DNA of 64,000 bases, taken from Siphonodentalium dalli. Taxonomy: Eukaryota > Mollusca > Scaphopoda > Gadilida > Siphonodentaliidae. Positions 45,089 through 60,000 of this stretch are shown piece by piece; the stretch's first letter is position 1, and each line of letters starts with the position of its first letter. A program made the position numbers and the translations under genes. The notes under the pieces are model-generated. The model saw nothing but the letters and a program-made list of their open reading frames with translations. It was not told the origin of the DNA and did not search any database. Where the stretch lies: contig CP136061.1 in the NCBI GenBank assembly GCA_032622095.1, positions 35,471,797-35,535,796 on the forward strand. The letters are read 5' to 3'.

Positions 45089-48000
45089 CTGAAATACAAA
45101 ATATTAAGTGCTTAAATAAATTATAGCAAAACGGTCAAATATATCCTATAAAAGGTGGTAACAATAAAACGGTAAAGTGAAATTACACGGGACGTTTCCC
45201 TGGTTGTGACATTGGATTTCATGACCCAACGGATAGCCAGGCATGTTCACCTATTCACTTTTTGTGTTATTTACATGTTCACTTCCAATGCTCATTCAAT
45301 TACATGCAAAAAGTATGAGATAACTCGTATTAGGCAGTGAGCATGTTAACATTTTTCTGAATTCCAAAAACAAATTAATTGAATATATCAACCAACCAAT
45401 TTGCTGTTTTGTTTTCAAACAGAATTTAAATAGGATAAAATGATGAATACGGCAATTTGAAAATAATTGAATCAGGGCGACTTTAGAATTGACTTGAATA
45501 TTGAAGCTTGAGAAGGTTGTAGGCAACATGTAAACTATTATTTGTATTGATCTATTCATTGTATATAAACCTGTCTTAATATAGATTAGACATCAATGTT
45601 ACAAACAACAATGCAGCACGAATGTTCCACTTTTGTGGAATGACAAATCCTCAAAGAAAATACGTAAGGCCAAAAAAAAAAAGTTTTGGTTCTCAGGCAC
45701 CGCCGCATTGAATATAAAGGGCCGCATTAGGCCTTTTTATTGCAATGCCTGATGTTATGACAAAAAACTTACGAAAAAGAAAAAAATTGAAAAAATTGAA
45801 AAAATTATTATTATTATGTATTTTTGTGTGGATTTTATCAACATGTCCATAGCGGATATGTGTTGAATATTAGTGTGCATTGAGCTCTAACATGTAATGT
45901 GTTAAAAAGTGACTTGCAGGCTTACAACATGAAGTAGATGACTACAATTAAGAAAATGATAAGCTGATCCTCATGCTCTTCTTACAATTAGTCATTGTGA
46001 CAACTTACACTAAAAAATGTAACTTTATACAATTGAAAGGCACAGGACTAAATTCAGGATCACATATTAGAATGGGGAGGTATCAGTTTTTAGACAACAA
46101 TAACAGTAGTTAATGTAAGGGGCATTATATATTGTTAGGTAATCCCAGTCATACACTGGTAGTACAATGTCATTTTTATATAAGACTAAATGAGTTTATA
46201 TGCATAACAGTTCCCTCTACCTTTCTGGTTATTACTAAACAGAGGAAGGTATCTGTGTCCATGCTTACTATGCGCAGAAAAAAATAAAAAATAAAAATAA
46301 AACCCTCCCTCCCTCATTGATTTGAAGAAAAAAATTGCCCGAGAACCAAAAAACTTTCTTTTTTTTGGCCTAATACATGCAATTTTGAAAGATAAGTTAT
46401 GTTTAGATTACACTGAAATACAAGAAATTCAATGTTTTTTTCATCTGGCCCATCCAGGTCTGAAAATAGTTTGCCAGATATTTGCTGAATGAGATTCCCC
46501 CATAGGGTGAATTTAGTGACACTATTCCACACAGTGGGCTAGCATCACTAAATTCACCCTCTGGGGACCTCATTCTGCTTTAGCCTCATCTTCTCTTGAA
46601 AGTATCTTTATTATTAAATTAACATATTTTTTAGTTTCTTTAGAAATTTATTTAGGAAGATTCATTCTCTTTTTTTAGTTTGTTTTCTCTATATCCCAAA
46701 ATTGGCAGACGACACAATGCATAATCATGGTGCCCAATGGGTGCACATCACCATCTTCACAATCTGGTAACTTAAATCTGTGTCTAGGTCTCTCATAGCA
46801 GATGAGGCCAATCAGAATGAGGTTCCCAGAGAAATAATTTAGTGATGCTAGCATACTGTGCATGGCATCGTCACTAAATTCACCCTCTGGGGACCTCATT
46901 CTGCAAATAACCAGCACCATATTTTGAGGCCTGAACCAAACAAATTTGTAGCCAAGCTATTCAAACTGGTTGTATCTATAGCCTGATTTTCATACACACG
47001 AAACTAGCTCATTGTGTTTTAACAGACAAGTTTAACAAAAAGAAAATTTTATCAATTATCAAACATGTGTGGAATATAATCTAGACATTTTGTTGTTGTG
47101 GCTTTCATAGCAGGGTTAGTCATTACTGTAGTACTACAGTAGCCTTAATTTAAAATCGATTAACCCTTTACCCAACAGAAAGGCCCTGTGCCAATGCATT
47201 CTCTTATATATGCGAGTCGACCATAGGTCGCCTCGCATATATAAGAGAATGCATTGGCTTAACACATTAAAAATTATAAAATTGTTAAAGAATGTAAGAA
47301 AAAAATTGTTAGGCCAATGCATTCTCTTATATATGCGAGGCGACCTATGGTCGACTCGCATATATAAGAGAATGCATTGGCACAGGGCATAACTGTAACT
47401 ATCACAATGTGGTCAAGGAGCCGGTTCCAATGATATCCATATTTGTATGGTTTTATTGAGACAGACCGAAGATATTTTAGGCTGTTGAAGCTTTATTTGG
47501 CCGGTTTTGGCCGGTTTGTTGGGTAAAGGGTTAAACAAATTAAATATAAAGAAAATTAAAATTAATTTCCCTCTTAAAGTTGGACATATAGACCCTATCC
47601 TCTTTATAAATTAATCCATAAAAAATCCATAAACCCAAGCAATAAAATGGTTTATCTAAACTGGTTGTAAAGGGGTCAAAAGAATCATTGAAGATGAAAA
47701 AGTATTTCAACTACAAAACATGCATATCAGAAACATGCAAATTATACTGATGTTTAATCAATTCATTCTCTGTAAGTAAATATGTGGTTTGTTAACCCTT
47801 CCATGACTGGAGCTTCCTGAATTTTTTCGAAAACCCTGTGTCATTCATTCGCTTATATATGCAAGTCTGCCATTGGGAGCCTTGCATATATAAGAGAATG
47901 GATTGATCTAACAATATTTACCTTGACCGTGTGAGCCAGAGTATTCTCTTATATGTGCGAGGCTCCCTATGGGAGACTCGCATATATAATAGAATGCATG

Positions 48001-51000
48001 CACTGGCACATGATATTTAATGCTGCACCAGCACAGCCCCCATCGTGGAAGGGTTAACAAGTATTATGTGTGTCCAATAGCCATGTACCTAGCATGGGAT
48101 AGAAACATTTGATTGGAAGATGAGCCACAGTAGCTGGCTATATGTTAAGTACAGAGTAATTAAGTGCTCCACGTGTAATTAAGTAATTAAAGGGGTACTG
48201 TACGCCATTTTCATTAAATTTCCGGTGACAACAACGATCTAATATCGATAATATATAGAAACATAAGTAATTTGAGTCGAAGATGTATTCTGTAAACGCT
48301 CAGGTTAATAGGCTATCTTAAAATTTAATAATTTAAAAGTTAATAATTTGATATAATTTGATATATGACTGGAGCCATAGAATGGCGTCAATTAAATTAC
48401 GAATTACCGTAATCAAAAATAGTAATTGAGGGATACTGGATTTTTAAACCGATCGCACACACGATTGCTTAAAATATTATGATGATACGGGGAGAACACT
48501 CAAGCCACTCACTGACTAGCGACGATACAATAACTTAAATGATTATATGGGACTAGTATGCATATAATATAACTTTTATTTGATTCATTTGGTTGAAAAC
48601 TTTACAAAAATTACTCGACAACGACAATTTGTATTTTTGCATTCCGGTAAATTTGTCATCCGTAACATGACTTCGTAATCAGCAGACTTTCAAATAATGG
48701 AAAAATTGTTACCTTATTCTCCGACTCAGAGACTATAGAAACCAACAACAACATTTGGCGTACAGTACCCCTTTAAGTAAGTAACACATAGATAAATGAG
48801 TAAACAAAAACAATGTAACGTGATTTCATGCTTCAGGTACCAAGCATTATTTATATTAATGAGCTTTCAGCTTGAATTGAGTGATGATTCCAGTAAGGTC
48901 GCTGATAGACAAACTAGATTCTTGACCCAATGCAGGTCAAAAAGTCATCACTTCATCCTTCGTTGAACATCCACAAGCAAATATTTATGAATTGTATCAC
49001 AAATTCCTCTCAGTAAATGATACATTTCATGTGAGTGAAATTTAACCATTTACCCAACAGAAGGGCCCTGTGCCAATGCATTCTCTTATATATGCGAGTC
49101 GACCATAGGTCGCCTCGCATATATAAGAGAATGCATTGGCTTAACACATTAAAAATTATAAAATTGTTAAAGAATGTAAGAAAAAATGGTAAAAAGTGTT
49201 AAAAAAAATTTTTGTTTAGGCCAATGCATTCTCTTATATATGCGAGGCGACCTATGGTCGACTCGCATATATAAGAGAATGCATTGGCACAGGGCATAAC
49301 TGTAACTATCACAATGTGGTCAAGGAGCCGGTTCCAATGATATCCATATTTGTATGGTTCTATTGAGACAGACAGAAGATATTTTAGGCTGTTGAAGCTT
49401 TATTCGGGCGTTTTTGGCCGGTTTGTTGGGTAAAGGGTTAACTGGGCAGAGTTTTGGTAATAGTTTTTGGAGTAAGAAAGCTTTACTAATCATAAACAGG
49501 CAGCTAAAATCAGATCTAGTATTAGTTATGTACATGTTAGAGCAATAATGCTTTGTCAAAGCACCAGCATGCAAACTAGAGAAAAAAACTCACACCGTTA
49601 AAATATATACAGGCTTTAGTTAGCACAAGTCTAGAGCAGGCAGCTAACACCAGGAAGAATTATATAAGCTTGAGATATAAGAAGAGTCTGTATAAGTATA
49701 CCTATGATTCGTCAAGATCAGATGGTTCTGGAGGGATAAAATATTGTGACAATGACAAGTTATCACAAAATAAATACAAGAATTTTTTTATTCTTGGGTC
49801 CTACAAAAGTGACGTTAATTTAAAATGTAAAAGAATGTATAGTCACGATATATTGATGTTATGTAAAAGAATACCGGTAATCATTTAGATATATCATAGT
49901 TATTTAACTGCACTACAAATAAAAGAAAACCAACCAATGAAAAAGTAAAATGTCAATGATTACCTATGTGTCCTAGTGACCACTATTAAGCACAGATATT
50001 CAGTGGATAGCTAAGTGACTTTTATGGACATAAAACTATCTGCTAAAAAATGCAAAGAATATGAAGTTGAAATTGAATTGACTCTGGAGAATAATTAATA
50101 TAAAATGTTTGCGTGAGAAATAATTGAGACACGAAGAATCAACTGCAAAGAAGCATGTTTTCAGCAGCATCATTATTACCGGTTACTGGCGGTTAGTGCA
50201 CACTAACATGCCTGACCACTTATTGAAAGATGTTAAGGCAGAGTTTGTGATATCATGTTCAAATTTTCCAATGTCCAGAGTTTGTTCGAAAAGTGGTAGA
50301 GAAAAAGAAAAGAAGAGTTATGTCTAACATTCAACCTCTACACCATCCAGACAGGTTTTTATTGTTTTATGGTGCGCTGTGCTATACCAGGACACAGATA
50401 CAATAATTTAACAGGAATTTAATTCTAAAGAAGAGGAAACTCTACTCAGAATTGGATTTCTCACTCAAATTGACGTCTGATCTTGAATAATTTTGGACAA
50501 TATAAAATATATGAAAGACGAAACAACCTCATTTTGCAAAACAGGCCAATTTTTTATACCTGCCATTTTGAAATTTTGCAAAAACCCGTGCCAATGCATT
50601 CTCTTATATATGTGAGTCTCCCATAGGGAGCTTTGCATATATAAGAGAATACACTGGCCTAACAATATTAAACTTGACCTTGTAAGCCAGTACATTCTCT
50701 TATATATGCATGGCTCCCTATGGGAGACTTGCATATATAAGAGAATGCACTGGCACAGGATTTTTACTGCTGCACCAGCGCAGCTCCCGTTATGAAAGGG
50801 TAAAATGAAAGGGTAAAATACAATTTATTTAGATTTATTTAAAAGTACATTGAAGCCTCTATATCGGTGTTAACTGGCGACAATCTGGGATTCGCAGCAA
50901 AACCCAGCGATTCTACGAGACGAACAGCACTCAAGAAAGCAGGTTATCAGGCCAGCAGTTATGTACGTTGAATGTTTATCCTCTCCACTCAAAATCGCGA

Positions 51001-54000
51001 CGCCATCACTGCAAATTCGATGTCGGTGATTTGCGGTGAATTGTTGTAATTTTAAGTGGGCCAATCGTTCAGTGAAATGAGGTTCTTTTATCTCTGATAT
51101 ATTGTACATGGAAAATTTGTTGCAAAACTTCATGGAGTCACTACAATAATTTTAACAGTCTAAATCTAAATATTTAAATTATCATTATGATTATGGCAGT
51201 CAAGAACACAATTAAAAAGATAACATGAAATTAAAGCAGATGAAACTATGGGAATTCCGTGTACCCATTTCCACTTACAACCGAAAGCTGTGTACATAAA
51301 AAAGCATGTGCACCCATTGCCAATTTCTGGTGAGAGCGCTCTTATTGAAGCCTAGATCATGTCATGAAACTCTACTCTGTTTACTCCTGTAGAGATCCAC
51401 CACGATCGGTTAACAAAACATGAATTGATTACCCAGGGGAAAATCATGATTTTAAATGACACAAAGAAGCGAAATCGATTAAAAAGTCACCTAAAAAAAT
51501 CATTCCTGAAACATCACAAACCAGCAATTGAATGACTTCTGATGTAATAGTTCCTACACAGTGTTGTGCAAGCTAATTCTCAGCCTGGCCCATATTTTCT
51601 AGTCGATCTGAATATACTTTATAATGTAGAAGTGAATTCTCAGCCTGATCCTTACTAGGATCAAGCTTGAGTTTAGTGTGCCTGCAATTTGCTGAATGAG
51701 GTCCCCAGAGGCATAGTGGGCTAGCATCACCAAATTCAACATTTGGGGACCTCATTCTGCATGGCCTCATCTGCTATGGGAGACATAGACTCAGATTGAA
51801 GTTTCCAAATGGTGAATATTGTGATGTACACCTATTGGGAACCTCGATTATGCAATGTGTAGTCTGCCAATTTATGGGATATAGAGAAACTAAGCTAAAA
51901 ATAAATAGAACCTATATGAAGAAGTTTCAATAGAAATTTGATAATTAAAGAAACTTTCAAGCAGAGAAGATGAGGCGTAAGCAGATTGAGGTCCACAGAG
52001 GGTGAATTTGGTGATGCTAGCCCGCTATGCAGGATAGCATCACTATTAAAATTCACCTCCTGTGGACCTCATTCTGCAAATGACAGGCACACTAAACTCA
52101 GGCTTGATCAGGATAATACCAAAAATAGGCGGGATTTGGTTGCAACAGATGAAAATTTATAATTGGCTTCTAATGGTATACAAACTAATTTATAATTGGC
52201 TTCTAATGGTATACAAACTAATTTATAATTGCACCAACACAGGCTAACACAGCTAAAACCACATTACATGAACTAGTAATGTGATATAGAATAGATTTCT
52301 TGGTGGATAAAACTGGGTCAGTTATGTGTATTAAAGTTTATCACCTAAGGTGGAAACAACACAAGCAAGTGCAAAAGTAGAAACGTTAGTAGAGAATGCA
52401 ACAATTCTATGAGGCTACGAGAGGATGAAATAGCTGAATTACCTCCAGTTGATGGGGCTGATGATGTGGTGGGGCTCTCAGTGGGGGCTTTAGAAGCAGA
52501 CGGGCTCGTTGGTGTATCTGGCTCCGTCTGTCCATTCTCTGCAGCTTTCTGAAAATAGAACCGAGAAGATTGTTCAGATGAATGTTTAAAGGCCCACTTA
52601 ATTTTCAAATGCCCAGATCACATTATACACAACATATTCCATATTATATAGAATGCCCAGATCACATTATACACAACATATTCCATATTATATAGAATGC
52701 CCAGATCACATTATACACAACATATTCCATATTATATAGAATGCCCATATCACATTATACACAACATATTCCATATTATATAGAATGCCCAGATCACATT
52801 ATACACAACATATTCCATATTATATACCCAGAACGCCCAGATCACATTATACACAACATATTCCATATTATATACCCAGAACGCCCAGATCACATTATAC
52901 ACAACATATTCCATATTATATACCCAGAACGCCCAGATCACATTATACACAACATATTCAATATTATATACCCAGAACGCCCAGATCACATTATACACAA
53001 CATATTCCATATTATACACCCAGAACGCCCAGATCACATTATACACAACATATTCCATATTATATAGAATGCCCAGATCACATTATACACAACATATTCC
53101 ATATTATATACCCAGAACGCCCAGATCACATTATACACAACATATTCCATATTATATACCCAGAACGCCCAGATCACATTATACACAACATATTCCATAT
53201 TATATACCCAGAACGCCCAGATCACATTATACACAACATATCCCATATTATATACCCAGAACGCCCAGATCACATTATACACAACATATTCCATATTATA
53301 TACCCAGAACGCCCAGATCACATTATACACAACATATTCCATATTATATAGAATGCCCAGATCACATTATACACAACGTATAATACCCAGAACGTATAAT
53401 ACCCAGAACGCCCAGATCACATTATACACAACATATTCCATATTATATACCCAGAACGCCCAGATCACATTATACACAACATATTACATATATACCCAGA
53501 ACGCCCAGATCACATTATACACAACATATTCCATATTATATAGAATGCCCAGATCACATTATACACAACATATTCCATATTATATAGAATGCCCAGATCA
53601 CATTATACACAACATATTCCATATTATATACCCAGAACGCCCAGATCACATTATACACAACATATCCCATATTATATACCCAGAACGCCCAGATCACATT
53701 ATACACAACATATTCCATATTATATAGAATGCCCAGATCACATTATACACAACGTATAATACCCAGAACGTATAATACCCAGAACGCCCAGATCACATTA
53801 TACACAACATATTCCATATTATATACCCAGAACGCCCAGATCACATTATACACAACATATTACATATATACCCAGAACGCCCAGATCACATTATACACAA
53901 CATATTCCATATTATATACCCAGAACGCCCAGATCACATTATACACAACATATTCCATATTATATACCCAGAACGCCCAGATCACATTATACACAACATA

Positions 54001-57000
54001 TTCAATATTATACACCCAGAACGCCCAGATCACATTATACACAACATATTCCATATTATATACCCAGAACGCCCAGATCACATTATACACAACATATTCC
54101 ATATTATATACCCAGAACGCCCAGATCACATTATACACAACATATTACATATTATATAGAATGCCCAGATCACATTATACACAACATATTCCATATTATA
54201 TAGAACGCCCAGATCACATTATACACAACATATTCCATATTATATAGAATGCCCAGATCACATTATACACAACATATTCCATATTATATAGAATGCCCAG
54301 ATCACATTATACACAACATATTCCATATTATATACCCAGAACGCCCAGATCACATTATACACAACATATTCCATATTATATACCCAGAACGCCCAGATCA
54401 CATTATACACAACATATTACATATTATATAGAATGCCCAGATCACATTATACACAACATATTCCATATTATATAGAACGCCCAGATCACATTATACACAA
54501 CATATTCCATATTATATAGAATGCCCAGATCACATTATACACAACATATTCCATATTATATAGAATGCCCAGATCACATTATACACAACATATTCCATAT
54601 TATATAGAATGCCCAGATCACATTATACACAACATATTCCATATTATATACCCAGAACGCCCAGATCACATTATACACAACATATTCCATATTATATACC
54701 CAGAACGCCCAGATCACATTATACACAACATATTACATATTATATAGAATGCCCAGATCACATTATACACAACATATTCCATATTATATACCCAGAACGC
54801 CCAGATCACATTATACACAACATATTCCATATTATATACCCAGAACGCCCAGATCACATTATACACAACATATTCCATATTATATAGAATGCCCAGATCA
54901 CATTATACACAACATATTCCATATTATATAGAATGCCCAGATCACATTATACACAACATATTCCATATTATATAGAATGCCCAGATCACATTATACACAA
55001 CATATTCCATATTATATAGAATGCCCAGATCACATTATACACAACATATTCCATATTATATACCCAGAACGCCCAGATCACATTATACACAACATATTCC
55101 ATATTATATAGAATGCCCAGATCACATTATACACAACATATTCCATATTATATACCCAGAACGCCCAGATCACATTATACACAACATATTCCATATTATA
55201 AAGAATGCCCAGATCACATTATACACAACATATTCCATATTATATAGAATGCCCAGATCACATTATACACAACATATTCCATATTATATAGAATGCCCAG
55301 ATCACATTATACACAACATATTCCATATTATATACCCAGAACGCCCAGATCACATTATACACAACATATTCCATATTATATACCCAGAACGCCCAGATCA
55401 CATTATACACAACATATTCCATATTATATAGAATGCCCAGATCACATTATACACAACATATTCCATATTATATAGAATGCCCAGATCACATTATACACAA
55501 CATATTCCATATTATATAGAATGCCCAGATCACATTATACACAACATATTCCATATTATATAGAATGCCCAGATCACATTATACACAACATATTCCATAT
55601 TATATAGAATGCCCAGATCACATTATACACAACATATTCCATATTATATACTATTTTGAAGAGGAACAAAACATATATATATATTTCACCAGAATACGGA
55701 TAGAGATTCTCAAATTCACCCAACGACTTCCCCCGTTATTTACCACAGAATGCATCATATTCACAACTAAGAGAAAGAGTTATTCCCCTTCCATTGAGAG
55801 TAATAAACTGGCAGTACAAACCTGACTGAAATAGAGCACATGTAGGAGGTACCTTGACAAAAACAACATCTTCACAGTTTATTCAACTGCGGATCAATTG
55901 ATAATACAACATTTGGAGCATCCTCAAATGGTATAATATGATAATATGCAAGGCATATAAAGAACGACCCCGACATAATAGTAAGAAGACGGACAATGCA
56001 AAGGATCGTGCAAATAGTCGTGGAACTATATGCATATATAGGCCTATACGCTTGTCAGCGACGCGAATGATTGTTAGTGCAGATCGTTTTGGATGCCAGT
56101 GGACTTCGATGAGTACATGATGCCTTAATATAGCCTATCGGCCTTTGATAATAAAAGCCTCTATATTGTAATGTATATAGTGAATGCTATAGACTACAAT
56201 GTACATCGCTGCGATTAAGCGAAGACGACACAATGCGTTCAGTCATGTCTGGATTCTGGCCCGCAGAGACAAATGACGTTTTGACGTCACAACGCCGTAA
56301 CTGCCTTCATTTAGCTAACAAATGAAACTGATCTAATATTAACCTTTGCATGACATATTCATAACAACTTACTGTTTATAAATAAATACTTCAGTTGTCC
56401 ATTGCCACATATCGGAAGTTGTGAAGTAGTAAATTCGTGTCATTGCTGATACCGCGATTTTGTGAAACCACTGCCGGAAGTCACGTGATTTTTCCACGAA
56501 AATGTTGTGTGAATAAAAATTTCTCCTCCACGGTATACTGTAATTTATGTGTGACATCACAAGTACGCGCGCCCATTTGTTACCTATACACGACCCGAGC
56601 TCGGGCGCGCAGTCGTTATAATATGGAATATGTTGTGAATAATGTGAGCTGATGATTCAAAAATTAATTGGGCCTTTAACCCTTTCTATACTGAATGGAT
56701 TCTCCCACGCAGTTATAAAAGAATATACTGGAATGGTCTACATTATTTATTTGGAGGAATATTCAGGTAATAACGCAAATAACAGACAGATGAAAAGCTA
56801 ATGCAAGAGCAGAATTATTCATATTATTTGGTGGAAAATGTTCATATAATATGTTCAACAAATGACCTATGGTCGATTGTTGGACATTGGATTTAGTCGG
56901 AAATAAGCCTTGTTGCCATTCATCGGAAAGCTCTCCGATGAATGGCAACAAGCCATATTTCCAACTAAATCCTGAAAAATTACCCATAATTCTGCTGTGG

Positions 57001-60000
57001 TTAAGGAGTCAATTATTTAGGACATTACAGTACTCATCAATGTATAGTATACAAAGGATTTGATTTGATTTTTTTGTCAGAATGATGCTAAAATTAAACA
57101 GAGGACAATCTAATTACTTGCATCGTCACACTGCAAATAATTTTTATTCTACAATTGAAAGTTTACTTGTGGGAAACTAACAAATAACATAAATTTCCCA
57201 TATCTCTTGTGTAGCCTTACGTCAACTGATCTGACGAACCCAGACCAACAGCCAATCCTGCAAATAGTGTGTCTGTCATTTGTAGAATGAGGTCCCCAGA
57301 GTGTGAATTTAGTGATGCTATCCTGCAATGTGGGCTAGTATCACCAAATTCACCCTCTGGGGACCTCATGCTGCTTTGGCCTCAACTGCTACGGGAGACC
57401 TTGGATCAGATTGAAGATCCCCAGTTGAAGTTGGTAATGTTCACGCATTAGTCACCTCGATTAGGCATTTTATCTTCTCCAAATTAGGGGATATAGAAAC
57501 TTCTCATAAGGGAAAAAGTTACTAAAAACATGTTAATTTGAGACTATAGATACTTCACAGAAGATAAGGCCTAAGCAGAATGAGGTCCCCAGAGGGTGAA
57601 TTTGGTGATGCTTGCTCACTGTGTGGGATAGCATCACTAAATTCACCCTCTGGGGACCTCATTCTGCAAATGACAGACACACTAAACTCAGACTTGCCAG
57701 CAGCTCTCTACATATTTCTGATGGATTAGAGATTTTATCAATCCAGATATTACACCCAATTTTATTCGAGATTTATTCATTGCAAGTATTACAACTAATT
57801 GGTTTGAATCGAGATTTGAATCATTCCTAATATTATTGCACCTGATTTGAATCAATTTTAAAGGGACATGGCTCATTCGAACATCCAATTTGTTTTCTAC
57901 GTAATTTGGAGCGACAGACACGATAGGTAGATAAATAAACGAACTAATGCTATACCGGCTTCATATGCTCTAAAAACACTTTCCAAAGGCATAGCCATTT
58001 TTTCAACTTTTCCCCAGAAGTCAGACAAACACTCTTTATTGCTACCATATCAGGAATAGACTACCACTGAACGCTCTGTTCTGTTCCATTTCGTGCAAAT
58101 GGCTGTTGTGTGTTTGGGACCCAAACACCGCATTCACAATTGTATTTTTCATTAGTTCAATGCATCTTTTTGGGTTACATAATGTTCGTAGAAAGGTAGT
58201 TAAGATATTTATCGACCTATTTCGATACTGAGAAAAATTCATAAGCAAATAATAGTATGTGTTTTTTTAGATCACAAACCACTATGTGGCTTTAATAGAC
58301 TCAATCGATGACAGAGTAACTAACTTTTTTAGATCTCCTCCTTTTCTTTTTCTCCTCTTCTGATGAGTGGAACTCTTTTGCTTTAGATATCTTCTTAATC
58401 TGATGAACCTAACAACAAAAATAAAACAAATATTAATAAAAACAATTAACTTCAGATATCTTGCTAATCTGATGAATCTAACAACACTGAAAACACTGCT
58501 GGGTCTGATTACTTTGGTAAACATTCTATTTCCTGAACCAATCAATTCCATGTCAGTAGCACCAATTAGAACTCACTATTAGTAGCCATGAGTCAAAATC
58601 TTATAATCGAAATAATTAATATAACGCAGTGTGATGTGATTTGGAAGAAGCCATGTTTCTGAAAAATGACATTTTTACAAGGCTACGATAAACTCAGAAT
58701 GTAAGTATGCTTACACAGACTGCTGGACAAATCAGAATCATACCAAAGTGGATGGAAGGAAGACAGTCTCTTGGACTATGCTATCCCCTCTCAATATACT
58801 ACAGATATGTGTAATTGTTTTGTCTTATAGTTTCTGTGTTATCTGTGTATATTGGAAATAAATTATCCTATCATATCAGAATGGATATTATAGAGACAAA
58901 TACCGTCGGTGGGCTTCTAAAATGTCCTATTTGTCATTATTGGCGCTAAATAACTATCATTGCATATTTTGAATCTGTGGGTACAATAACATAAGAACCT
59001 TAGAGAATTTGTCAATTTTTCAAGTATAAATGTAATTTTTTGGGAAAAAAATGTGTTCTAAAATGTTGTATAAGGCTTTCCCGTGAAATTTTAATTGTTA
59101 ATTCAATAATGTAAAATGTTCGATTTTCGAAACTGTTCCTGGTATGATAATTCAGATTGGATTGTTTTGGAGAGGCATGTCTGGAAGGGCGTTCCTCCTT
59201 ATCCTGAGTGGCAAAGTTATTGAACCCACAGAAATCGTCAAAACTAAAATGTCAAAATTAAAATTACAAATCATTGTAATTTTTACTTTTAAAATTTTGT
59301 ATAAAACCATGTATTACAACAATTGTGATATAAATGATTATCATGCAAAGTTTCTAGAGATAAATAGTTTTTTGTATCTCCTGTAAATTTTGATTTTTGG
59401 ATGGTACAACTCTTCTATATATATCACAGAAAATATGCTCACAACTTTCTGCTCCTCCTTTAATCTTGTTTCCACTTGCTCCTTGCTTGATCGTATTAAC
59501 TCCTTTAATTTGCTTGGAATCTTCAGCTGTGGTTTCTCGAGTGATGGAACAGGAACATCTGAGAACAACCTGGAAAAGGAAAATTTCTATAAAATGTTAT
59601 ATATGATGCAGTTAAGCTCAAGTCACTCCAAGAAATGCTCGCTATTTGTTAAATTTTGCCCAAAAGATTTGCATGTATATCACCATTAAGTAGTTTTCAC
59701 TTCCGAGTTGCAACCTCTTTCATTATTGGAGCTGTGCTGGTACAGCATTAAAGTTCCTTGGACAGTGCATTCTCTTATATATGTGAGTCTCCCATAGGGA
59801 GCCTCGCATATATAAGATAATGCACTGGCTTACAAGGTCAAGGTAAATATTGTTAGGCCAATGTATTGTCTTATATATGGGATATATAGGGAGCCTCGCA
59901 TATATAAGAGAACGCAATGGCTTACAAGGTCTAGGCATATATTGTTAGGCCAATGTTTCTCTTATATATGAGAGGCTCCCTATGGTAGACTTGCATTTAT

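Larger units (their letters stand above)
45089..52442 (-). other. PXK intron, 7.35 kb
   Basis: Filled mainly by family D, B2, B3 and AAAGGGGTACTG elements. No additional in-frame exon is needed: the flanking exons already match in phase 1. Confidence 0.5.
55651..58324 (-). other. PXK intron segment after the satellite
   Basis: Includes a less AT-rich stretch (about 56220-56620) with CpGs (acgcgcgccc, gagctcgggcgcgcag) that looks unlike its surroundings but shows no exon; then a TTAA element, family A and family D copies. Confidence 0.4.

Noticed and set aside
44908-45126. Plus-strand Gly/Ala-rich open frame and an alternative minus-strand Ser/Thr-rich frame
   Set aside because: Shadows of the PXK polyproline exon; only the minus frame ending SGPKI joins in phase with the upstream exon and ends in the WH2-like motif.
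47134-47392. Open frames with RIYKRMHW motifs on both strands (also at 17456, 36173, 41262, 42283, 50465 and 59723)
   Set aside because: All are translations of the shared palindromic MITE core, not a protein family.
52741-55825. Many open frames of 60-190 codons on both strands
   Set aside because: Produced by the 44/48-bp satellite; the peptides are pure repeats and lie inside a PXK intron.
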